Shown here: piece after piece, positions 7,284 to 15,184 of the stretch
Numbering within the stretch: the first letter of the stretch is position 1
Layout of the letters: each line of letters opens with the position of its first letter
NCBI GenBank assembly: GCA_002433485.1
Contig: DJIF01000120.1
Span: forward strand, 791 to 22,753
Length of the DNA stretch: 21,963 bases
Direction: 5' to 3'
Origin: Deltaproteobacteria bacterium UBA6601
GTDB taxonomy: Bacteria; Myxococcota_A; UBA796; UBA9615
Notes under the pieces: generated by a model
What the model was told of the DNA's origin: nothing
The model's input: only the letters and a program-made list of their open reading frames with translations
Databases searched by the model: none
Program-made: the position numbers and the translations under genes

Positions 7284-7324
7284 CCAGGTGCTTGACTAAG
7301 CAGCACCGGGCCGCTCAGCGCGGC
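7284..7324. terminator. Weak hairpins between convergent genes
   Basis: This stretch sits between the stop codons of the convergent genes at 7279 (+) and 7370 (-). GTGCT/AGCAC repeats lie at about 7288-7306, and GCCGC/GCGGC (7310-7314 and 7320-7324, 5-nt loop) is followed by TTCTGTTC on the plus strand. Short stems and a poor T tract make termination uncertain. Confidence 0.35.
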
Positions 7325-7369
7325 TTCTGTTCAATGACTTAAGTCCGGCATATGCAGCAACTGCGTTGC

Positions 7370-8002
7370 TTACTCATCCAGAGACAGCAAGAAGGCACCC
7401 GTCGCCTCCACTGTAGTGCCACATGCATCGCTCACCACAGTCTGCGCTGTCAGAGTAATTCGTTCCTCATCTGGATAGGCGGCAATGACATCCCAGATGT
7501 TCATCACCAGTCGTATCGGCCCGCTGGTCGCCGCTTGAGTGGTGCCGCCCTCAAGCCAGCCCGCCCCGTAGTTGGTAATGGATGGATAGAGGTCTTCGGG
7601 AAAAGAGACCGTATAGGCAACCGAGACCGGGTCATAAACCTCAGCACCCTGACAGCCCCGCGGCTCGGAGAATGCACGCTCGCCCGGATTCAGCCCGGTG
7701 ACCGACACCGCACCAAAGATGTGCTGCGCGCCCTGTGGCCCATGCTCCACATACAACACCACCCCCTCATCGAAAGCGGTAAACTGACTGGCTCCGTAGC
7801 CAATCGCCGCTGAGGCTTCATAGAGCGCCGCATCTGCGCACACCTCTACGGTGCTAAAACTTCTGGAGGGTGGGGTGACACCTGCTCCGCAAGGATTCTC
7901 TGGCGAGCATCCGGTGGCCAGCAGTAGCGTTGCCAGAATGCAGACCGCCCAGCCAGCCCGCCGCTGAACTTGAAGACCCGACTGTAACTGTACATTTGGC
8001 AT
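7370..8002 (-). CDS. Small lipoprotein of unknown function
   Basis: This 210-residue protein has a clear lipoprotein signal. A basic start (QVQRRAG) is followed by WAVCILATLLLATGC, with the lipidated Cys at about residue 32. The mature part is short and beta-prone. Its Cys pairs (CSPENPCG, then single Cys in EVCAD, RGCQG and SDACG) suggest disulfides in the periplasm or outside the cell. I recognise no domain. The ATG at 8002 is the only start in frame after an upstream stop, and no Shine-Dalgarno lies at normal distance (GAGGAGG is about 23 nt away). It lies downstream of uup on the same strand and is convergent with the DUF4832 lipoprotein. Confidence 0.75.
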   Translation of the reverse strand: MPNVQLQSGLQVQRRAGWAVCILATLLLATGCSPENPCGAGVTPPSRSFSTVEVCADAALYEASAAIGYGASQFTAFDEGVVLYVEHGPQGAQHIFGAVSVTGLNPGERAFSEPRGCQGAEVYDPVSVAYTVSFPEDLYPSITNYGAGWLEGGTTQAATSGPIRLVMNIWDVIAAYPDEERITLTAQTVVSDACGTTVEATGAFLLSLDE

Positions 8003-8032
8003 TGGTTTATCTGGCCGACAAGCGGCCTCCTC

Positions 8033-8050
8033 TTAGCTCTGCTGAGCTAA
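8033..8050. repeat. 7-bp perfect inverted repeat upstream of the 7370-8002 lipoprotein
   Basis: TTAGCTC-TGCT-GAGCTAA forms a perfect 7-bp stem with a 4-nt loop, 31 nt before the start codon at 8002. An overlapping GCTAA/TTAGC pair extends it to about 8059. There is no T run on the minus strand, so an operator or a 5'-leader hairpin is more likely than a uup terminator. Confidence 0.45.
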
Positions 8051-8129
8051 CAAGCTTAGCAAGTGGGGAACGGCGCAGGCTGCTCAAAACAGGCCAGCTT
8101 GGGGGCGCCGCAAGCAGCGTTGGCACATT

Positions 8130-10016
8130 CTACGACTGCACAGACTCGAGCTCTTCCCAGCGCTCAAACAGGCCAAGTAACTCCGTTTCGATGTCGGCCA
8201 GACGCCTCGTCACCCGCTGCACCTCAGCCTGGGGCCCGGCAAAGAAGTCGGGCCTGGCAATCAACTCATTCAGGCTGGCTTGTTCAGCCTCGAGCGACTC
8301 AATCTTCTGCGGCAGTTGCTCCAGCTCGCGGCTTTCCTTGAAGCTCATCCGCGTCTTCGGCCGGGCTGTTCTGGTGGCCGGCTGCAGTGACGGTGCCGAC
8401 GCGGCAGGAGCTTGCGTTACGGCGGGTCGCTGCTGAAGCCAATCGTCGTAGCCGCCAGCATAGTGACGGACCTGACCGTCTGCGTCGAAGGCAATGCAAC
8501 TGGTCACGACGTTGTTTAAGAACTCCCGATCGTGGCTGACCAGGATCAAGGTCCCGCGGTAGTTGAGCAGCGTCATTTCCAGCAGCTCCAGGGTCTCCGT
8601 ATCCAAGTCGTTGGTGGGCTCGTCGAGCACCAGGAGATTGGCCTCGTGAATAAAGAGCTTGGCAAGCAGTAATCGATTGCGCTCTCCCCCAGAGAGGACC
8701 TTGACCGGGGTGCGCGCCCGCTGAGGCGAGAACAAAAAGTCTCCCAGGTAGCCGATGACATGTCGTGGCTTGCCGTTCAGGACCACAGTATCGTCCTTGT
8801 CGCAGAGATTCTGCTGCACGGTCAGCTCCTCATCGAGTTGATTCCGCAGCTGATCGAAGTACAGCGGGTGCAACTTGGTGCCCAGGCGTACCTCACCGGA
8901 CTGAGGCTGTAGTTCACCGAGCAGAATCCGCAACAAAGTGGTCTTTCCGCAACCATTGGGCCCAATCACTCCCAGGCGGTCACCACGCTGCACCTCAAGA
9001 CTGAAGTTGTCGACGATGGCCTGGTCGGGCCAGGCAAAGGACACCGACGATGCCTCAAACACGCGCTTTCCCGAACGCTCACTCTCCTGGAGGGTGATCT
9101 TGGCCTTGCCGATGCGCTCCCGACGCTCGCCTCGCTCTTTGCGCAGGCGCTTCAGGCTACGGACGCGTCCCTCGTTGCGGGTACGTCGAGCCTTGATACC
9201 CTGCCGGATCCAGGCCTCCTCACGAGCCAGGTGCTTGTCGAATTCGGTCCAACTCTTCAGTTCGGCATCGAGAGCTTCTTCCTTGCGCCTCCGGTAGAGC
9301 GAGTAATCACCTGGCCAACTGGTTAAGCGGCCGCGGTCCAGGTCCAGGATCCGGGTCGCCATCGCGCGCAGAAACGCACGGTCATGGGTCACAAAAAGAA
9401 CCGCGCCGGTGAAGCTGCGGACCAGGTCCTCAAGCCAACTGATGGATGCGATATCGAGGTGATTGGTCGGTTCATCAAGCAACAGCACCCGCGGGCTCGA
9501 CAGCAGGGCCTGGACCAGCAGACATTGGCGTTTCCGACCACCGGAGAGGTCCTCGAAGCGAACCTCTTCCTCCAGTCCAAGGCGCCTCAGAGCAGCTCTG
9601 GCGGCCTCGTAGACCCCCCAACCATCGCGCCGGTCGAGTTCCTCCTGCAGAAATTGCAGCCGGCCCAATTCCGCGGCTTTAGGTGAATCGCCCAGGCTGT
9701 TGCTCAGCTTCTCGTATTCCTGAAGCAAAGTGGCGCTGCCGTCACTCCCCTTGAGCAGGACGTCAAATGCGGTGCCGCTCAGGCCTTCGGGGACTGCCTG
9801 GGGCAGATAGGAGACCCGAGTGTGATCTTCGAAGTGAAGAGCGCCACTGTCGGGCTCCTGGAGTCCTGCCAGAATCTTCATCAAGGTGGTCTTGCCCTGG
9901 CCATTGCGACCCACCAGGCAAACCCGCTCCCCCGCTTCGAGGCTCAGGGCGGCGTCCTGGAGCAACATGCCCGCGCCGAATGACAGGTTCAGACCGCTGG
10001 CATGAAACAAGGCCAA
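8130..10016 (-). CDS. uup: ABC-F family ATPase Uup
   Basis: This 628-residue cytoplasmic protein has two ABC domains and no membrane segment. Domain 1 has Walker A GRNGQGKT (36-43), signature LSGG (157-160), Walker B LLLDEP (E182) and switch His211. Domain 2 has Walker A GPNGCGKT (352-359), LSGGE (441-445), LVLDEP (E466) and His495. The linker between them contains ARRTRNEGRVRSLKRLRKER (276-295), the hallmark of Uup. Residues about 555-628 form the Uup C-terminal coiled coil that binds nucleic acid. In E. coli Uup acts on ribosomes or ribosome assembly and affects precise transposon excision. Initiation is at a TTG (10016): a stop lies just upstream in frame and the N-terminus aligns with family starts. 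The ribosome site is weak. Confidence 0.93.
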   Translation of the reverse strand: MALFHASGLNLSFGAGMLLQDAALSLEAGERVCLVGRNGQGKTTLMKILAGLQEPDSGALHFEDHTRVSYLPQAVPEGLSGTAFDVLLKGSDGSATLLQEYEKLSNSLGDSPKAAELGRLQFLQEELDRRDGWGVYEAARAALRRLGLEEEVRFEDLSGGRKRQCLLVQALLSSPRVLLLDEPTNHLDIASISWLEDLVRSFTGAVLFVTHDRAFLRAMATRILDLDRGRLTSWPGDYSLYRRRKEEALDAELKSWTEFDKHLAREEAWIRQGIKARRTRNEGRVRSLKRLRKERGERRERIGKAKITLQESERSGKRVFEASSVSFAWPDQAIVDNFSLEVQRGDRLGVIGPNGCGKTTLLRILLGELQPQSGEVRLGTKLHPLYFDQLRNQLDEELTVQQNLCDKDDTVVLNGKPRHVIGYLGDFLFSPQRARTPVKVLSGGERNRLLLAKLFIHEANLLVLDEPTNDLDTETLELLEMTLLNYRGTLILVSHDREFLNNVVTSCIAFDADGQVRHYAGGYDDWLQQRPAVTQAPAASAPSLQPATRTARPKTRMSFKESRELEQLPQKIESLEAEQASLNELIARPDFFAGPQAEVQRVTRRLADIETELLGLFERWEELESVQS

Positions 10017-10041
10017 AAGAACTGCTCAGAGATAGAGTTGG

Positions 10042-10077
10042 CGCTGGCAGCGCGACTGTTGGGACCTTGTGCCAGCG
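10042..10077. promoter_or_regulatory. 8-bp inverted repeat upstream of uup
   Basis: CGCTGGCA (10042-10049) and TGCCAGCG (10070-10077) are perfect complements separated by 20 nt, ending 25 nt before the uup TTG. It could be an operator dyad or a leader hairpin. No T run is present on either side. Confidence 0.4.
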
Positions 10078-10161
10078 GGACGGATCAGAGGCATGGGCTC
10101 ATGTTACGGGATGGCCATCCATATCCACCAACCCCGGCAGCAATCACTCCTACCAACGCGA

Positions 10162-10755
10162 CTAACCGCTGCGTTCTAGCTTGAACAGCTGCAGCGTCAA
10201 CCGATCCATAAGCATCCATCCTGAAGCTTTCCCGCACTGAACCTGTAACCACCAGTCGTGGGCAGCGCCGTCAGCGGACTTCACCCCGGGAAAGTCGAGA
10301 CAACCAGCCTGGAACACCTCGCCCCCCGCACGGAACAGGCAATAGCCCTCAGCACGCCCCATCAACAGTTCAACTGAGGAACCTGCTGAAAAGGACAGGG
10401 TCTTCTGTTGGCCCTGGTCGTAATACTGCGAGCTGGTCAGCAAGCGCAGCTTCCCCCACCAGGTGACGCTACGTTCCAAGTCCCGGTCCAGGGCGATAAT
10501 CAAGGGGCTTGTCGCCACCAGGAAGGAGGACAGGAAAGGTAGTTTGCCCCCTGCGTTGAGACTGCAGGTCCCAAGCTCCGCCGACCTGGCTGAGCGCTCC
10601 CGGTAGAGCCTGGACCGCACCGGCTGCACAGCGGTGAACACAGGACGTCCTTCGCCAACCCAACCCTCGAACGAGAACGGTGCTGGCTCTGTAGCAGGCG
10701 CGGCTGCTGGCACCAGAACCGACAACAGGGCAAGCACTGGGAGGGGACATCTCAC
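10162..10755 (-). CDS. Exported protein of unknown function, possible SH3-like fold
   Basis: The frame is open from a GTG at 10851, but the GTG at 10755 gives a good signal peptide (RCPLPVLALLSVLVPAAAPA), so I start there. The product is 197 residues. After the signal come beta-rich segments with six Cys in the full product, a Gly/Ser-rich FSAGSSVELLMGRAEGYCLFRAGGEVF, and a C-terminal WWLQVQCGKASGWMLMDRL. The pattern of xWxxVxxxxGxxGWxxxxxL resembles bacterial SH3 domains of exported proteins, but this is a weak resemblance. No Shine-Dalgarno lies before 10755. A TAAACT hexamer sits 8 nt upstream, consistent with a leaderless start. It lies downstream of the alpha/beta hydrolase on the same strand and could be co-transcribed, in which case the 10851 start (12 nt after the hydrolase stop) is the alternative. 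Confidence 0.65.
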   Translation of the reverse strand: MRCPLPVLALLSVLVPAAAPATEPAPFSFEGWVGEGRPVFTAVQPVRSRLYRERSARSAELGTCSLNAGGKLPFLSSFLVATSPLIIALDRDLERSVTWWGKLRLLTSSQYYDQGQQKTLSFSAGSSVELLMGRAEGYCLFRAGGEVFQAGCLDFPGVKSADGAAHDWWLQVQCGKASGWMLMDRLTLQLFKLERSG

Positions 10756-10863
10756 GGGGGGCGAGTTTAACCACCGGAGCCGCCAACAGCACTTGAAGTT
10801 GTCCGCCAGGGGTTGAGATACGGCACAGTCGAGCTGCCTGATCCAGGGCACGCAGCGCCTAGA

Positions 10864-11691
10864 TCATGCTGAAGCGCGACCCCGGCGCAAGAACTCCTCA
10901 GGAGCGCTCCAGAACAGCCGCAATTGCTGGTTGAGCTGTTGCGCTTGCTGGACCGGGCACGCATGGCCACCCGGCAGTTGCAGATAGCGGCCCTTTAGGA
11001 GCTCAGCCAGCACCCGACCCTGAGCCGGCGGGGCAACCTTGTCCTCCGCGGCGCTGACCACGAGGCTCGGAATCTGCAACCCTGGGAGCTGAAGCCGAAA
11101 ATCAGCTCTCGACAGTGCTAAGACCTGAGCGATGGTTGCTGATGGCAGCCTGTGGAGGGGGCGGCCGAAGACTCGCTCAAGGACAGCGATTTCTGCCTCC
11201 TCGGCTGCAATCGCTGGGTCGCTGACCAACTCGAAGAAAGCCCGGCGACGCATCTGGCCAGTCCCAATTACGGTCTTGATGTTGGCCCAGGCCGACCCAA
11301 GCGAGGGAGTGAACACAACACGGCCTTCTGCGAAACTGCACAACAGCGCAAGCGACCTGACCCTCTCTGGAGCCAGCAAGGCCGCTTGTTGCGCAATAAC
11401 ACCTCCCAGACTGTGCCCCGCCAGATGGGCAACTCCCCACTCCAAACGGTCCATGACTTCAAGCGCATCAGCCCCCATCTGCTGGATGTTGCCTGGGCGA
11501 CCAGGGCTGTTGCCAACGCCTCGATTGTCATAGTAGGCCAGTCGAAACTGGTCCCGCAGCGCATCGACCTGCGGCTGCCACGCGCGACCCATCATCCCGA
11601 CACCTTGAATCAACAGGACCGGGACAGCCTCAGCGCACTCAGACGGACCAAAGGTCTCGATGTGGAGGTCTGTAGGGTCGGCGTTGCTCAT
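10864..11691 (-). CDS. Alpha/beta hydrolase (3-oxoadipate enol-lactonase/esterase-like)
   Basis: This 275-residue cytoplasmic alpha/beta-hydrolase fold protein has the usual length for the family. VPVLLIQGVGMMGRAW (23-38) is the oxyanion-hole region. AYYDNRGVGNS (52-62) is the conserved D-x-R-G-x-G-x-S block. The nucleophile elbow is AGHSLGG with Ser94, the acid is Asp217 in AAEDKVAPP, and the base is His243 in PGGHACPVQ. The lid region (120-200) has no diagnostic motif, so substrate is not predictable. Esterases, lactonases and haloalkane-type enzymes all share this layout. The start is an ATG at 11691 with GGGAG about 5 nt upstream. The exported protein gene follows it closely on the same strand. 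Confidence 0.87.
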   Translation of the reverse strand: MSNADPTDLHIETFGPSECAEAVPVLLIQGVGMMGRAWQPQVDALRDQFRLAYYDNRGVGNSPGRPGNIQQMGADALEVMDRLEWGVAHLAGHSLGGVIAQQAALLAPERVRSLALLCSFAEGRVVFTPSLGSAWANIKTVIGTGQMRRRAFFELVSDPAIAAEEAEIAVLERVFGRPLHRLPSATIAQVLALSRADFRLQLPGLQIPSLVVSAAEDKVAPPAQGRVLAELLKGRYLQLPGGHACPVQQAQQLNQQLRLFWSAPEEFLRRGRASA

Positions 11692-12217
11692 CTTCTCCCA
11701 CCCTACCGAGTTGGAGCATCTCGTCTACCAGAGAAGAAGCAAAGCAATGAACTCGAGCTTGCTTGGGAGCTGGGGCTCGTTACTCGCTGGCTGCCGCTTA
11801 TCGCGGATGCGATGCCCTTGGGCCCGGTCTGGGAACGCCTGACGACTTCTCTCCCCCTGAGATTGCCTCAGGAACGTTGACCGCCGACGGATACGAGTCG
11901 GTCGGGCCCTCAAATGTAACCGGCTGTTCGGCAGATAGCGGGACTGGCCCCGCCCTTGGCGGCGTCTGCCCTGGAGCAAGTAGTGGCGTGTATTGGGAGG
12001 AGATTATCTTTAGTAGCTATTGAACAATCGGGGACTCGTTTAGCAGCCGGTGACAAGGACCGTTCAGGGTCTAATAAAAAGGCACTGTTGTCTCTCTGCG
12101 CAGCTCGCGGAAAAGCCTGAGCTGCTTGGCCCAGCGAAGCTGGCAGCCGGACCATCAACGCAGACCCGACGCAAGACCAGTGGCCGGCTGGCGACATCCG
12201 GTGATAGCCTGCCTGCC
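11692..12217. other. 526-bp intergenic region, possible lipoprotein remnant
   Basis: This interval lies between divergent genes. A plus-strand frame from the ATG at 11747 reads MNSSLLGSWGSLLAGC, like a short lipoprotein signal without a basic N-terminus, and soon stops near 11840. Another plus-strand frame (about 11850-12023) reads smoothly with Gly/Ser/Cys-rich exported-type composition and ends at a TGA at 12021-12023. Together they could be a frameshifted lipoprotein gene, but I recognise no homologue and the codon bias is weak. No RNA gene or terminator was seen. Confidence 0.35.
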
Positions 12218-12880
12218 ATGAGACATGCCGTAGTCACTGGAGCGAATCGTGGGATTGGGCTGGAGCTGGCCCGTCAGTTGGCCACCGACGGGTGGCGGGT
12301 AAGCGGTGTTTGCCGGACCTCATCTGCCGAACTCCGCGATGCGGCCGACGCGGTTTGGGACGGCATAGACGTGTCATCCGCGGACCTGAGAGAGGCGCTG
12401 CGAGTCGCGGCGGGCGAGGCCTCCATCGAGCTCCTCATCAACTGTGCCGGGATTCTCCAACGAGAGACCCTCGACGACCTCAATGTGGCGAACATCCGAC
12501 GACAGTTCGAGGTCAACTCGCTCGGCCCACTGCGCGTCACCGAGGCCTTGCTCCCCAACCTGGTCCAGGGCAGTAAGCTCGTGGTAATCACCAGTCGTAT
12601 GGGCTCGATCGCCGACAACAGCTCGGGAGCCCGCTACGGCTATCGCATGTCTAAGGCAGCGGTAAACATGGCCTTCGCGTCGCTGGCCCACGACCTCGCC
12701 GCACGCGAGATCGCGGTAGGCATCCTCCACCCGGGATTCGTGCGCACGGGGATGACCGGAGGGAACGGCAACTGGAACGCCGACGAGGCGGCCGCAGCGC
12801 TCCTGGAGCGGATTGGCGAGCTCGATCTTGCGAGCAGCGGACGGTTCGTTCACGCCAACGGCGAACAGCTCCCCTGGTAG
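12218..12880 (+). CDS. Short-chain dehydrogenase/reductase, C-factor (CsgA)-like subfamily
   Basis: This 220-residue SDR contains the Rossmann motif TGANRGIG (7-14), NCAG (75-78), and the active-site block with Ser126/Ser130 in TSRMGS, Tyr142 and Lys146 (YRMSK). The IAD-NSSGA-YGYRMSKAAVNM region and PGFVRTGMTG match the small SDRs annotated as C-factor, the Myxococcus intercellular signal protein family, which are widespread and often have no known substrate. It probably reduces a carbonyl with NAD(P)H in the cytoplasm. The frame is open upstream to 12050, but the Rossmann strand begins right after the ATG at 12218, so I start there. No Shine-Dalgarno is visible. TAGCCT lies 7 nt before the ATG, which suggests a leaderless transcript. 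Confidence 0.88.
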   Translation: MRHAVVTGANRGIGLELARQLATDGWRVSGVCRTSSAELRDAADAVWDGIDVSSADLREALRVAAGEASIELLINCAGILQRETLDDLNVANIRRQFEVNSLGPLRVTEALLPNLVQGSKLVVITSRMGSIADNSSGARYGYRMSKAAVNMAFASLAHDLAAREIAVGILHPGFVRTGMTGGNGNWNADEAAAALLERIGELDLASSGRFVHANGEQLPW

Positions 12881-12973
12881 AGGCGTAGAACCGCCCTGGG
12901 TTCTTGTTATGCGCCGGCAGAGAGCTGGTACGGGAGTACCCCACACTGATGAGTAGGCGCCAAGAGAAACAGA

Positions 12974-13028
12974 CCGCCAAGAGCAAGTAACTCTTGGCGG
13001 CCTGTACGATGACCCTGCGCGAACGCAG
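12974..13028 (-). terminator. Hairpin terminator for the 13053-13322 gene
   Basis: A 10-bp perfect stem (CCGCCAAGAG at 12974-12983, CTCTTGGCGG at 12991-13000) has a 7-nt loop. On the minus strand it is followed by the T-rich TCTGTTTCTCT. A second small hairpin, CTGCG/CGCAG with a 4-nt loop, lies between it and the gene (13015-13028). A further copy of CGCCAAGAG at about 12959 could form an alternative stem. The plus-strand side is not T-rich. Confidence 0.6.
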
Positions 13029-13052
13029 ACTCTTGATTGACGTTAAGGCAAG

Positions 13053-13322
13053 CTAATCTATAAGCGTGGCGCAAGCCTCATTCTGTGCCCAGACGTCAAT
13101 GCCGGGATCGCTCGCCTCAAAGGTCGTTGCGACCGAATAGCTATCGCCACAAAGATTGCCGGTGTAGGTGTCACCACCTGCATCGGCACACCAGGAGTCA
13201 AAATCCTCAGTGCTCCAGGCATCCTCACCAACGCCTTCAAGCAAATCGACACAGTAGTTGCAGGTGCTATTAGGGGCTGAGAATCGGGTAGACCTTACCG
13301 ACACTTTCACCTTCATCATCAT
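13053..13322 (-). CDS. Small Cys-rich protein of unknown function, possibly truncated
   Basis: From the ATG at 13322 this encodes 89 residues: a short basic stretch (MKVKVSVRSTRF), then an acidic, Trp-containing segment with Cys in NSTCNYCVD, DSWCADAGGD, GNLCGDS and NEACATL. The composition is that of an exported disulfide-rich protein, yet no signal peptide precedes it. The frame is open to a TTG at 13403, overlapping the divergent thioredoxin gene, and that extension is not signal-like either. No Shine-Dalgarno is visible. A hairpin terminator follows 25-80 nt after the stop, which argues that the region is or was transcribed. It could be a 5'-truncated lipoprotein gene. I do not recognise a family. 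Confidence 0.42.
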   Translation of the reverse strand: MMMKVKVSVRSTRFSAPNSTCNYCVDLLEGVGEDAWSTEDFDSWCADAGGDTYTGNLCGDSYSVATTFEASDPGIDVWAQNEACATLID

Positions 13323-13384
13323 GGTGGCGGGTACCGTCAGAAGGTTGCTCAGCCCATCGCCACCCTCTCGGAAAGGGAGAGCCA

Positions 13385-13960
13385 GTGCTCCGTAACCTCG
13401 CAAAAAAAGCGCTCAAGCGAGCTGCAAAGAAGATCTTGAACCAAGAGCCGCCCAGCCCAACCGCCGTTGTTCCAACCAAGCCGCCGACGCCCCCGGTCCA
13501 GTCGGGGCCAGACGACGGGATCCGCTTTGCATCCCTGAACGAGATTCACGAGGCCATCTCAGGCCCCGGCAAGCTGCGGATAGTGAACCACTGGGCGACC
13601 TGGTGCGACGGCTGCCTGGAGGAGCTACCCCTGCTGGTCGAGCTGCGCGGAGCGCTGGCCAGTGAAGTGGAGTTCCTCGGCATCAGCTGGGACAGCTTCC
13701 AAGGAGCGCTGGTCGGGCAGGACTTGATCGAAGAAGTACGCTCTCACTCCCGGCGGCACGGCATCAGCTGGGACTCCCTGCTCGTTAAAGCGCCCCCCCC
13801 TGAGTTCTTCGAGCACCTGGGAATGACCTGCAACACGATTCCCCAGGTCTGGTTGGTTGATAAGGAGGGCAGCGTCGTTCATCGGATCGAGCAGGTGCTA
13901 GAAGGCGAAGACGTCCAGCGGCTGGAAACCCACATCAAGCAGCTGCTGGGGGCCTCCTGA
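13385..13960 (+). CDS. TlpA-like thioredoxin-fold protein with basic N-terminal helix
   Basis: This 191-residue protein starts at a GTG at 13385 with GGGAG (13375-13379) 5 nt upstream. Residues 1-18 are a strongly basic amphipathic helix (LRNLAKKALKRAAKKIL), 21-43 a Pro-rich linker, and about 46-190 a TlpA/redoxin-type thioredoxin domain. The active site is HWATWCDGC (Cys74, Cys77) and the cis-Pro is in NTIPQVWLVD (Pro153). A characteristic insertion, GISWDSFQGALVGQD to ISWDSLL, lies between them. There is no signal peptide, although TlpA-like proteins are usually exported, so this one probably works in the cytoplasm, perhaps held at the membrane surface by its basic helix. It could be a disulfide reductase or a peroxidase-type redoxin, and the partner is unknown. 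Confidence 0.85.
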   Translation: MLRNLAKKALKRAAKKILNQEPPSPTAVVPTKPPTPPVQSGPDDGIRFASLNEIHEAISGPGKLRIVNHWATWCDGCLEELPLLVELRGALASEVEFLGISWDSFQGALVGQDLIEEVRSHSRRHGISWDSLLVKAPPPEFFEHLGMTCNTIPQVWLVDKEGSVVHRIEQVLEGEDVQRLETHIKQLLGAS

Positions 13961-14280
13961 GCGAGCATATAGGGCGAATGTGGGACCTTGGTTTGCCCCC
14001 GCCCGGCTTTATGACCACAACCGTCTCTGGCGGCCCCCAACCAGGGCAATGATGCCGCGGCCGGCGGCGGGTCCAGACCAATCCGCAAGCTCCACAGCTT
14101 CACAAATACATCTGCGCCCAGCTGTTGGCGTAGAGAGGCCAGACGCCAAGGAGGAGAGGCTTTTGTTGCAGTGCGATAAGCCTGACGATGATGCGCCCGG
14201 GCCGCGGAACGCTGGCCTTGACGAACACCTGGTCGGGGACTTAGGGGCAGGAGTGAAAGGGCGTAGACGGTAAGGGGGCT
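13961..14280. other. 320-bp intergenic region between thioredoxin-fold gene and arfB
   Basis: This is the gap between the convergent genes ending at 13960 (+) and 14281 (-). Frames of 70-97 codons exist on both strands, but they are Arg/Pro/Ser/Gly-rich shadows with no start signals or recognisable motifs. I saw no terminator with a T run and no RNA gene. Confidence 0.5.
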
Positions 14281-14715
14281 TCAATCCTGATCGCGCCACT
14301 TTTTACGCCCTTGTTTGCGCTTGCTGAGCTGTCTCTTGGACTCGAGGCGACGCTCCTTGGAGGCACGGGTTGGCCGGGTCGGACGCCGTTTGCGCTGCAC
14401 TTTAAGAGCTTCACGCACCAATCCAGCCAGGCGAGCTCGAGCTTCTTCACGGTTAGCAGATTGGCTGCGACTGGAAGATGCCTGAAGCACCAGTTCGCCG
14501 CTTCGGGTGAGCCGCGATGCCAGGCGCTCCAGCAGTCTCGAGCGTTGCCGTAGGCTCAGCGCCGCACTGGCCTGGATGTTCCAGCGCAGGGTGGCCTTGG
14601 TGGCCACCTTGTTGACATGCTGGCCTCCCGAGCCGCCGGATTGAGAGAAGCTCTCGTGGAGCTCATCTCCAGGGATCGTGAGGCCCTGTTGAATGTTGAG
14701 AGGATCGGAAGACAC
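14281..14715 (-). CDS. arfB: Peptidyl-tRNA hydrolase ArfB (ribosome rescue factor)
   Basis: This 144-residue protein is close in length to E. coli ArfB/YaeJ (140). The catalytic loop SGGSGGQHVNKVATKATLRW carries GGQ at 30-32, which hydrolyses peptidyl-tRNA on stalled ribosomes without a stop codon. The rest of the class I release-factor catalytic domain follows (LSLRQRSRLLERLASRLTRSGELVLQASSSRSQSAN). The C-terminal tail (about 107-142) is almost entirely Lys/Arg with few acidic residues, the part that enters the empty mRNA channel. No codon-recognition domain is present, which separates it from RF1/RF2. Initiation is at a GTG (14715) with AGGAG about 9 nt upstream. Confidence 0.93.
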   Translation of the reverse strand: MSSDPLNIQQGLTIPGDELHESFSQSGGSGGQHVNKVATKATLRWNIQASAALSLRQRSRLLERLASRLTRSGELVLQASSSRSQSANREEARARLAGLVREALKVQRKRRPTRPTRASKERRLESKRQLSKRKQGRKKWRDQD

Positions 14716-14868
14716 GCAACCCGCTCCTGTCCGGCGCCTGGAATGGCTCCTGGCGCCAGTCTACCCCCCTTCTGCGCGGGCAATCTGCACCGCTCACATT
14801 AAGATTCCCAGTTGGTTCGCTCTACACTATCGGCAGCACCGTTCCCGATAGATGATGGAGTTGAGTTG

Positions 14869-15168
14869 ATGGAACTAGAGCAACATGAACTTAAGCTGGT
14901 ACTCGCACTTCAACAGCACGAACCGAGTCACCGTCGCCACAACAGATTCTTAATCTGGATCTTTAGCTTTGTCGGGCTCTTAAACATTGGCGTTGAATTT
15001 CGCCACAACCCCGACGCCCTCGACGACATCTTCAACTGTGGAGCCGGTGTGTTCTTCTTGATGGGCGCCGCCTATATGTGGCTCGACCTTCGCCGCCGGC
15101 GCCTGATTCACAAACTGTCCAAACGACTCGACAAGCTAGACTCCAACTGGGCAATGCCTCACGAGTAG
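14869..15168 (+). CDS. Small two-helix membrane protein of unknown function
   Basis: This 99-residue protein starts at the ATG at 14869, with GGAG (14857-14860) 8 nt upstream. The frame is open for 19 more codons upstream but without a ribosome site. An amphipathic N-terminus rich in Gln/Glu/His is followed by two hydrophobic helices: FLIWIFSFVGLLNIGVEF (about 27-44) and a second at about 55-75 containing CGAGVFFLMGAAYMWLDL. A basic segment (RRRRLIHKLSKRLDKL) then follows. The positive-inside rule puts both ends in the cytoplasm with a short loop outside. I recognise no domain. It is convergent with the adenylate cyclase gene. Confidence 0.75.
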   Translation: MELEQHELKLVLALQQHEPSHRRHNRFLIWIFSFVGLLNIGVEFRHNPDALDDIFNCGAGVFFLMGAAYMWLDLRRRRLIHKLSKRLDKLDSNWAMPHE

Positions 15169-15184
15169 CTCATGGCCCTATTGA

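Noticed and set aside
13980..14299. Overlapping 96-97-codon frames on both strands after the thioredoxin gene
   Set aside because: Arg/Pro-rich composition, no ribosome site, no recognisable domain, and mutual overlap on opposite strands.
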